DNA of 13,701 bases from the NCBI GenBank assembly GCA_003118195.1, contig BEXV01000477.1, positions 68,078 through 81,778 of the forward strand, in the 5' to 3' direction. The notes beneath the pieces were generated by a model. That model searched no databases. It was not told the origin of the DNA and saw nothing but the letters and a program-made list of their open reading frames with translations. Origin of the DNA: Hemicentrotus pulcherrimus. Taxonomy: Eukaryota > Echinodermata > Echinoidea > Camarodonta > Strongylocentrotidae. The position numbers and the translations under genes were made by a program. Position 1 is the first letter of the stretch. Each line of letters opens with the position of its first letter. Below are positions 1 through 9,300 of the stretch, piece after piece.

Positions 1-69
1 CCCCTCTCTCTTTCCCTCTCCCTCTCTCTCCCCCTCTCTCTCTCTTTTCTCTTTCTTTCTCTCTCTCCA
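1..69. repeat. CT-rich simple sequence
   Basis: An almost pure pyrimidine tract of CT and CCCT units with a few T runs, continuing from the left edge of the window. It is purine-rich on the other strand. No gene is attached to it. Confidence 0.85.
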
Positions 70-1339
70 TCTATGTACTGTGGAGTTTGAATATATGCAC
101 TTCACATTTCCCTTTTACTCAGAAAATCAGGAATATCAAATTGTCATATTATACAACTGTGTATAGGTGAACAAATTTGATGAGCATGGGACCACCTTAT
201 ACATTTTGAATGAGATTTTACTTTTAATAGAATAAGTTGGTCAGGCAAACCAACAATAATCATCTTGCTGTAGAGTCAATTCATTTGATTTAATACTATA
301 AAATTTGACCCCATACATAAGATGGTAGTTCGATACATATAAATAATTACCTAAAATAGGGTAACAATAAGTTTCTTTCATCTTATGGTAATGAATCCAT
401 ATAAGATGAAATTTCAGAGAAACCATGTTATAATTAATGCACACAAAATTCTTGCTAGAATATTCATGAATTGTTTACAATAAAAATCACTAAAATCAGT
501 GTTATTAAAATGTTAGCTCAGCCAAGCAAACATGTTTGATCATTTCTTGGTGCTTGTTAAATTATTTTACATGTACTCAATTTTGCTTCGCTAAAATTCT
601 CTTTAAATATGGAATCTATTTACAACTTCATGAATATAGAATGGCAAGGATTGAGTAAACCATTTCAAGACACTTTGTTGATGAGGTTACAAGTACACAT
701 GTACAAGAAGGATTTGTCATTATAATCCGCTGCTTTCTTTCAAAGATTGATTTGTATGACTGCTTCAAAGAGGTGAATAGAAAATACATTCAATTACTTT
801 CTCTAAAACCTTAAACTAATACTGTACTACCATTTTTTGGTGTGTGAAACATGAAGTCACTGAATTCGGGTATGCTATGAGTTACCAGATCAAAATGCAA
901 ATATCAGTTATAAATGTGCAGAGTTTTTGTAGACCGGAAAATGGCCTTAATGTCATGCTTTTCACACATGTGCAAGTTTCCATCCAAAAATACATTGATT
1001 GAGCAAAGAACCTCTAAAAAGAGACACATTAAAAAGGTCTTTTCAAATAACAAACATTGCATTTCCCCTATAAATTAAGTGAAAAATTTTAAAATAGAAG
1101 AATTACACAAGAACTTTGTATGGAATATTCTTCAAGGACAATTCAGATAATTTTCTTTCAGATAGGTTTTTTTGTTTGTTTCTAATGCAAGAAATCATGA
1201 GGCTTATGCCCTGCAATCTGATTTGCAAAGAGAGGGTGGTTATATTGGATATGGAAGTCTGAACAAACATCATCTACCTGAGTTAGGTTATACATATTGA
1301 TGAGAATACTAACAGCTGGAATTTTCAGTGCAGCCTTAA
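70..1339. other. AT-rich non-coding sequence
   Basis: No open frame with recognisable protein similarity, no RNA gene and no clear repeat were seen on either strand. The 67-codon minus frame at 444-241 has no known motif and ordinary AT-rich composition. The segment may be intergenic or belong to a distal 3' UTR of the tankyrase gene. Confidence 0.5.
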
Positions 1340-1923
1340 AGGGAAAGCCAACCTTGATGCAAACTTGTCTAGAATAAAGCAGAAAAATCAGGGAAGCATA
1401 CTGATGAAAGTTTGAATGAAATCGGACAAAAAATTAGAAAGTTACACATTTTTGAAAGTTGCAATTACTATAGATATGGGCTCTTCAAATTGGCTGATTT
1501 GATAATGTCTATGTGATCTAGTGGCGGTCAACTTTCGCATTTGCTCCAATACACAAAAGGAATAAAATTTCAACTTTTCATAAATGAATGACTCGGGATG
1601 GTCTGTTCGTTTTAGAGGACCTGTAATAATGTAGTCTACATGATATATTTTGAGTAGTGCCTAGAGGGTGAAGGCACTTGGGTGAAAAACAGAAATAAGT
1701 GATATTTTTCTACAAGACAAACTGGAGTGTAATCCGTCACTACGTCACAATCTATTGACAAAATTGCCAATTTGAGATTCGCACAGCTGTAATGATCTCA
1801 TATTTCAAACACTTCAAAAACTTTCTTAATATTGGTCAGATTTATTTCAAAATTTCGCCATTCTGTTTCTCTGATTTTTATGCTTTCATTGAAATGAACT
1901 TATTATAAGGGTTGGCTTGCCCT
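1340..1923. mobile_element. MITE-like element with long imperfect terminal inverted repeats
   Basis: The left end reads AGGGAAAGCCAACCTTG and the reverse complement of the right end reads AGGGCAAGCCAACCCTTA. Similarity continues inward for roughly 100 bases: AAAGCAGAAAAATCAGGGAA on the left against AAGCATAAAAATCAGAGAAA on the right, then a shared TTAGAAAGTT / TTAAGAAAGTT. The 584-base body has no long open frame, so it is non-autonomous. No clear target-site duplication was seen. It lies beyond the likely poly(A) site of tankyrase. The arms differ by many substitutions and small gaps, suggesting an older copy. Confidence 0.7.
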
Positions 1924-2935
1924 GTAAGTGCTTTGTAGTCAGAATAATAGCTGAATCACCTTAAAATTGTAGACCATTGTACTACTGGTCTGATGTTGGT
2001 ACAATTTCATCAAACAGTTTCTCTGGTGTTTCTGCCTCCACAAAACTCTACTTCTTCCAAAGACTGGATTACTCTCTAATATCTATTTTTTTTTTCAGTC
2101 AATGACAAACAATTGTAAAGTAAAAATGATTAGTTTGTGATGATAACGCATCTGTAAACTTATTCTCATCATTTAACCTCAATTTGTGAAACATTTCTTA
2201 AGTAATAGATACAATAGGATCAACATCAGACCAAAATAGCATTTCATAAATATTCTAGTTCCATTGACAATGGAGAGCCAGAAGTACCATGAAAACAGAT
2301 AATTTCTTTAATCTTGTCTATATTTTTATGAAGCAAATTGTAAGATAATGAGAGAGTTTTGGTAATGAAGAGAATAAGATACTTGATTTTACATGATCTA
2401 ACAATGTACCATGCGCATTAAGAAATAACATGGAAAGTATTTCATTATTTGTGATCGTATTGTTTCTTCCCCAAATGCAATTTTGAATTCTGTGACAAGC
2501 ATCCTAGTTCTTGTAGAATACTGGCACTATATTCACAAATACAATATAATCATTAAATGCCATACACAAGTTGATATACATATAAACCTTTGACCCTTTT
2601 CCTTCCTTCTTTCCCAGAACACATACATCTAAAGCCATCTCTGATGTACATGACTAGTATAGTAGTTAAAGATAATATTCAGTAACGCAAGCAAAACATA
2701 AAACTGCTATGAATGTGTTGACCACATATGATCACAAACTGCTCTCTGTGTATTAAAGGTTTCTCATCTAGACTAGAAGACTTTGATGTTCCATCCATTA
2801 TTTCCAATAAATATAAATGTGACTATCTAAATGTATTCCAAATCAATGCTATTGCTTGTATCCGTCTTCTGCTTAGCTAACCTGATGCAATCTCACTGAG
2901 GTTTATGCACATTTAGAGTACAGGTATACACCTTT
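1924..2935. other. AT-rich sequence without recognised features
   Basis: Between the inverted-repeat element and the candidate poly(A) signal. No coding potential, RNA gene or convincing repeat was seen. It could be distal 3' UTR or intergenic. Confidence 0.45.
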
Positions 2936-3276
2936 TTTATTCATATTAATTGCATGTTGGTGATTCTAATCTGGTCAGGCTATGAAGTATTTGTGTTTCT
3001 GAATTCATCTAAGCATCCTAGAATTGCTAGTATCTTGCTATTATCAAATAATATCAAAGAAATCTAAAGAAACACTTGTTGGGCTTACTGAACTATACAC
3101 AGGCTTTTAACATATGTGTACTGCAAACAAGTAAGTATAAATTGTCTTGTACAAACTACACAGTATGCCGGTAGTAAGCAGTTTAGAGCAAACGTTGCAA
3201 TGCCTCATATCAGATTCATGTTAACTGCTGAACATCTTGGCCAAATCTGTGCTGTCCTCTATGAGTAGTTTGAGCA
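2936..3276 (-). other. probable tankyrase 3' UTR with candidate poly(A) signal
   Basis: Sequence directly after the TGA stop. A canonical AATAAA on the minus strand sits at 2941-2936, about 335 bases after the stop. It is the first such hexamer after the stop, followed by mixed AT-rich sequence. Vertebrate tankyrase 3' UTRs are much longer, so more distal signals are possible; an ATTAAA lies near 2310-2305. The true end cannot be fixed from sequence alone. Confidence 0.45.
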
Positions 3277-3336
3277 TCATTTCTCAGTGCTGTCTGGTTT
3301 GACAATTTGGAATGTGATAAGGTACTCTGGAAATGC
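3277..3336 (-). CDS. TNKS: tankyrase last coding exon: C-terminal strand and stop
   Basis: Residues 830-848 and TGA at 3279-3277. It reads [19 protein letters not shown], matching vertebrate AYPEYLITYQIMRPEG at the very end of the PARP fold. The acceptor is TTACAG before GCA. It lies 1574 bases from the previous exon, the largest intron in the window, which holds two mobile-element candidates. The open frame upstream of the acceptor (to 3483) has no similarity and is intronic. Confidence 0.95.
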   Translation of the reverse strand, partial: AFPEYLITFQIVKPDSTEK

Positions 3337-6300
3337 CTGTAATGACACAAACACAAAGAATGGTATCAATGTTATGCGTGTATTCATAAACACAACCTTA
3401 TCAGCTTCCCTATTATCATATAATTGTGAGAAAAATCCACATCTCATGCACTTAGATAAAAATGTGGTCAATATCAAAAACATTTAATAATAGTTGGCTT
3501 ATAACCTGCTGAACCTTTGGGCTAATTTTTTTAGATGGAATCACATTAATATATTTCAAGATATCATGGTTTTAAGGATTCTTCATGTAATACATGTATA
3601 TCTTTATATACCTAGGACTACTATCATTACTATAAAATGTTAAAGTCACAAATGTACCAATAGGTGCCATAACTTTACACCAGGTGTTCCTTTGCAGAGA
3701 ACCCAGAGACATTGCCCTATGAAACCCTTACATTCCTGATCTCAGTACCTTGATCCAATGCTGATGTTACTGGCTTTTAATGACAAAAGATAAGCTAACA
3801 GAAAAAAAGAAATGAATGAAGGAAATTATGACAATATCACCGGCGCTTGAGAAAAATATAAGAGAGACAGATCGCGAGAGAGAGAAAAGCAAAAATAATT
3901 AAATATCGCTGATGTTACTGGCATTTACAAAAATTTACATACCGTATTTGCCGGCGTAAACGCCGCAGTATTTTCAGGAGAGAAAAAATCAAAAAAGTCG
4001 GGGTGCGGCGTATATACGGCGACAGAGTAAAAAAAAAAAAAATCAAGTCAAAACCAGCACAAATTTGCACATATGGGACTACCAATGGTACAATAACTAT
4101 ACCACTATGGAACAGGACATTTCCACACATCTAACCAACAATTTTACCTTGCAGTGTTGACATGAAGACGCATATAATCTTCCAAAAACAACATTTGCCG
4201 ATAGATCTTGATCAAAGTTCGTGCCAATGCATTGCAAAAGTAATATAAGGGGCCGTTTAACGCATCCAGCTCGCGGAGTCGCCATTTTCAATCCATTTCA
4301 ATGTATACATCACAAAAAAACTGCAAGCTTAGGTATCGGTGCAGGATGGCCGCGGGGTCTAAGGCGCTGGTTTCGGCTCCCAATCTACCTATGTCGACCC
4401 GGGTTCGATCCTGACTTCGTCCAAAATTTTTTTTTTTTTTTTTTAAAGGTCAAAATCGGGGGTGCGGCCTATACGAGGGTGCGGCGTCATCGCCGGCAAA
4501 TACGGTATATGTAACAATTTGTGTATTTTTACAACGAAACAGCCTGTATAAAGCGACGGTTAAACGTTTAGTAAAAAAGCGTCGAGTAAAAAACGTAATG
4601 ACTTAGGCCTACCTCCCATCCACTGAATTCAATTTAACAAAAAGCCACTGTACTGTGAAATAAGTCTTAAAAACCATATCTTCTCATAGTAATATATATT
4701 TAGACTGCATGAGGTATGAATATAATTTCAAAGAACATTTGTTCAAAGGTATTATTTGACTTTTTTTGTTATGTCCCCATCGGTGAAATAATACTAATTA
4801 GATTTTTTTTCTTCTTAATATCCTTCTTTCCCATCCCCCCCCCCACTATTTTTTTAGAGTGAGGATGATGGTTACAAGGGAGATAAAAAGCAAATATAAG
4901 TCTAATGTACCTGTTCTCCTCTGTAGATGACATACTCTGCATAGGCTAGACCTCCTACACTAGGTCTACCAATCACAGAATGGTGACCAGGCGGTGCATG
5001 AGCCATCTTCATCGCTGAGAATTGAAGAAAAGCCTTCCCTAATGTCACTCTACAAAATACCAATTGCCTGGGGAAGAAAAGAGAAAACATGAAGATATTT
5101 AATAACAATAATCTACTTACAGTATGTCATAACAGTAGAGAGAAGCATGTAGGAATTCATTCATATTGCTTGCAATCATATATATTCATGAAGGGCATGT
5201 TTAGAATAGATGGTTAATACACAAACATTTTGGGGGGAGGCAGGGATTCCTGGAAGGAGTCTAAATAGTCCAGTAGAGAAAAGGATAAGTAGATATGAAG
5301 TAGATAACATTCAATGTAACCCCTACAACTACCAGTATGAAACGCTATAAGATATTATTTTATACACACGATGGAGTGCATACTTCATATGACAAAGAAT
5401 CTATTTCATTGAGTAAGTGCATGGTTGCAACGAAACTGAATTGAACAATAATTTTTTGTGCCTCCCCAAAAAATGTTTGTGTATTAACCATCTATTCTAA
5501 ACATGCCCTTCAAAATTACACTAAATAATGTTGCTTACTTCAATTACAGTGAAATACTATGGAATCAAGTCAGATAGATATGGAACAATCTCAACTGACC
5601 TGTGGCAGATGTAGCAAGATCTATCTTTGTGAGCAGGGCAGCCTGTTCCACCTCCAATCCCATATACATATTGATTGCTCTTAGATGAGTCTTCAGCAAA
5701 GTAGATACCAGCACCAAACATTCCACCAATGTAGGCATGACGCTCATCAAATCCTTTGTTCACGATAGCATTGATGAAAGGTGATCCTGTAAACATAACC
5801 AAATTCATATTAGTTAGGCAAACTTATGCTAAGACTGATGAGCTGATAAATTGAAATATTATACCACCCATTTCTTACTTTTGCTCACATTTTTACATAA
5901 TACTTTAACACAAGAGTTAACACTCTTCTGGCTTTTAACAGATGGTCCATTATTGAGTTATCCGTTATAAACACACAAAGAGTGATTGATCAGGCATCTG
6001 TAACCACCGCCCTGTTTTGTGACAGCTATTACAATAGTAAATGTTATGTCCTTTGTCTTGACCAATGAGAGCTCTAGAATCTATATATGTGATATTTATT
6101 CTCTCATTGTCATAGTGATAGATTTCTCTCATGGTAACAGTCATAGTTTTACTTTTTCATACCCTTCTCTAATTTCAATGTTTCAAATGTTTGTTTGAAA
6201 GGATTAGAAAAAAATACATGTACCAATATTATCAGAGTTCAAATGGGCACTTTTATACAACGAAAGGTAAAAAGAATTTCCAAATTTGAAGCTACTGCTT

Positions 6301-9300
6301 CAGATCCACAGCGTTGTTCATTTTGTGAGGACAATAACACCAACAATTAATTTTGGACTTACATGGCTTAAACTATTTAACTTATCAAATCTTACCATGG
6401 AATAGCATCCTCTCATTATCATGATTATGGTTCTCATCTGCAACTTCTTTTCTGCGATGTTCATATCTTTCCCATAGCTTTTTATTTCTCACTTTCTCTA
6501 TCTTGATGATGTTATACCGATTGAAGATGCCACCAGCTTGCCCATTATCACGATGCTCACGGATTGTTGACTGCATCTATTTAACAAAAAGAAACAATGT
6601 TTGCAATCGTTTCCACAAACACTGATATAAATGAATTCTTTTACCCATATCACATATGATATAATCCTTATTACTAAATACTGATAGGAGAGTCATGCTT
6701 CATTAATGACAGCAGCAGTGGAATAATCAATTTCTTCAGTTGAAACCCGTGCCTACAATTTTTCATAATCCATAATTGCATATTCAGACAATTTGAAAGG
6801 TGTGTACCATTACAAAAACATATATCTTGCATACTCAATGCCGATGCAAACCTCGATATTGTATATACCAAGAAGCCTTACCTCATCAGCAACAGATTGG
6901 TATTCCTTCGCCTCAGGAAGCATATCAATCAGATTTGAACCCTGGTTATTGTGAATACTGAGATGTAGACTAGGGGTGCCTTGTCCACTGATTAATCTCT
7001 CCAATCCTTTGATGATCTTATGACGATGTCCAAAGGCATTAATACCAATCTCCTTTAGCTCCTCATGTCCCATCTCTACTAACACATCCATCGTGATCTA
7101 TTCAGATAGGAGATAACATCAAAAAAGGTTAATCAACAAATCCATTACAATCTCATTGAAGATAACAAGTGAAATGATAAGTTTGTTAACACATTTCTTT
7201 GTGAGCTGGTTCAATATAGATGATTGAATAAGAAGATTAACCATCAATCTTTTTTCTATCTGATCTTGTGGTAATGGAAATTGCAAAGAATAGTCTGCAT
7301 AATCAGGTTAACAGCAGTACATGAACATTACAAGAAAACTTACTTGTTCTTTTTCAAAGATATCCCGAAGGTGATCTAACTGGAGATTGCTGAGGAATGA
7401 GCAAACGCTCATGTCCATAGGATTGTTGCCTTCTACTGCTAATCGTTCAAACTGTATTGCACCATCTACCTGTACCGGTTGTCCAATGGGTGTAATACCA
7501 CCTACAGCACCACTAATTCCTTTGACACCACTGATTGTACCGCTTGCACCTGTCAATTTGCTGCCTGTACCACCGGTCATTGCACTACTACTACCTGTTA
7601 GAGCTGAAAGGCCACCAATGGAAGAACTCCCTACAGCAGGTGCTGATGTAGGCCTAAAGTTTGATGTGGGTGGGGCACTCACACCCATACCAGCTGTCCT
7701 GATTCCAGGGTTCATTGTTTGTGGACTAGGTGTGGTGGGTGTGGTGGTAGGACCAGGGAGACCTGAAGGTGATTTGATTGCAGTAGGAGGAAGGGCATCT
7801 AGGAGTAACGATCTAACATCATCAGCTGTGGATAGGTCTAAAGGTGTCTGTCCTTCTTGATTCTTCATTGTAGGATCAGCTCCATGGGCAAGCTTCAATA
7901 AACACAAAAATAAAATGAAGATGATATTAGCATGATAAATCATATAATAAGCCAATCAGGAATAACAATTTAAGAGTCAATCGACCAAGATTCAGTAGAT
8001 GTTATTAATAGATAACCCTACAATACAATTAAAAGTCAGTCAATCCTTTCTTTGTACAAGGCCAGCATCACTTTCCTGTAATGTGCTGCATGACCAGAGA
8101 AGCCTGACTTGATCACAATAACGTTAGAGAAGTTTGGCCATTTTTCGTAGTCTGTCATCGTTTGGTTAAATCCCATCGCTTTACTAGACAATGTAACAAA
8201 TATTCTTTCAATTTGTGTGTTGGGAGCCCCTGGCCTGTCTCTCTTTGGGTTTTTTTACTCAGCCTATGACAGATTCCCAATCCCACAAAATAATTTTATG
8301 AAACATAATTTTATCCAGATATCATACTGATATCAAACAATATAAGGCCACTTGAATTTCAAATATAAGGGATTAAAGACACTTACCAGAAGTGCACAAA
8401 GCTGAGTTCTGCCTTTCTGGGCAGCTTCATGAAGCGGAGTAAAGTTCCACCGATCAACAGCATTTACACAGGTTTTATGCTTAATCAGCAAGGCTGCTAT
8501 ATCCAGATGCTATGAACAAAATGAAATAACTGTATTTTAGTTCAATAACATTTTTTTCCTTTGTTTCTTGGTTGGTCAAATTATAAAAGGGAGCATAGTT
8601 CATTGGGAAACAATTATCATTTGCAATACTTCAACAAACAAGCCAAAAGCTACAAATGGTATTGGTACATCTTATGGAACTAACAATATGTAAGAGATAA
8701 GTGTCAGCAGACAAGTGAATTCTAAACATTTGAATCAAATGCAAACTCAACATGTAACCAGCTGTCAGAAAATCATAGACTTAAAATGTTAAGGCCAAAT
8801 GAAAACAGCAATCGCAATATATATATTTAATTTCTATAAGAAAGTAAATAACTAGAGTGATCTGATTAGTGAGACATTGTCAAAGCAGACTTACCCCATA
8901 TGAGGAGGCATTGTGAAGAGGAATAAGGCCTCCCTTATCTCTAGCATTCACATCAGCACCATGCTCCAACAAATATTCAGCTACCTCCACATTGTTATAG
9001 CCGGCTATTAACAAAGAATGACAAAGGTTTGAGAACCGCTAAACATCTATATGCTGTTATGTGATGACATATCAAGGGTTACAGATATCTTTGTAAAACA
9101 TTCTTTTATAATCTTGTGAACTCAGATTGAAAGAAATGAAAGTAACACTGTAAACCTAACAAAGGCCTCTGATATCGATCTTTAATACAGAAAAATTCTC
9201 AAACAACAAAGAAAGAGCCCAAGTCCATGGTTTGAGCTACAGATTTATTTGTGAAACAAATACTATGAGTCACCATTTCAAAAAGTTCTCATGGCTTTCT

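Larger units (their letters stand above)
3337..4910 (-). other. tankyrase last intron, 1574 bases
   Basis: GT at 4910-4909 and AG at 3338-3337. It holds the possible retroposon, the TA-flanked inverted-repeat element, a CpG-rich patch at about 4530-4602 and a C10 run at 4835-4844 (G10 on the sense strand, about 65 bases after the donor). No other coding exon with tankyrase similarity lies inside, and the protein is complete without one. Confidence 0.9.

Noticed and set aside
241..444. 67-codon minus-strand frame
   Set aside because: AT-rich sequence with no motif, no splice context and length expected by chance.
617..624. TGTAAATA (Pumilio-like site) on the minus strand
   Set aside because: It lies about 2.3 kb past the likely poly(A) signal, and an 8-mer is expected by chance in AT-rich DNA.
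3337..3483. In-frame extension upstream of the last tankyrase exon, starting at an ATG
   Set aside because: The AG acceptor at 3338-3337 and exact phase match to the exon ending in GEQ show that the extension is intron; it has no similarity to tankyrase.
4278..4288. YY1-like AAAATGGCGAC on the minus strand within the TA-flanked element
   Set aside because: Single short motif without other promoter signs; a chance match cannot be excluded.
3915..4291. Two minus-strand open frames in the last tankyrase intron
   Set aside because: They consist of element ends and the A run read as poly-Phe. No tankyrase or other similarity.
4221..4514. 97-codon plus-strand frame
   Set aside because: It runs through the tRNA-like segment, a long T run (poly-Phe) and the inverted end of the mobile element; no protein similarity.
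7387..7860. 157-codon open frame on the plus strand
   Set aside because: It lies entirely opposite the low-complexity linker exon of tankyrase. Its Gly/Pro/Val/Leu-rich sequence is the mirror of Gly/Thr/Pro codons, with no domain or independent signal.
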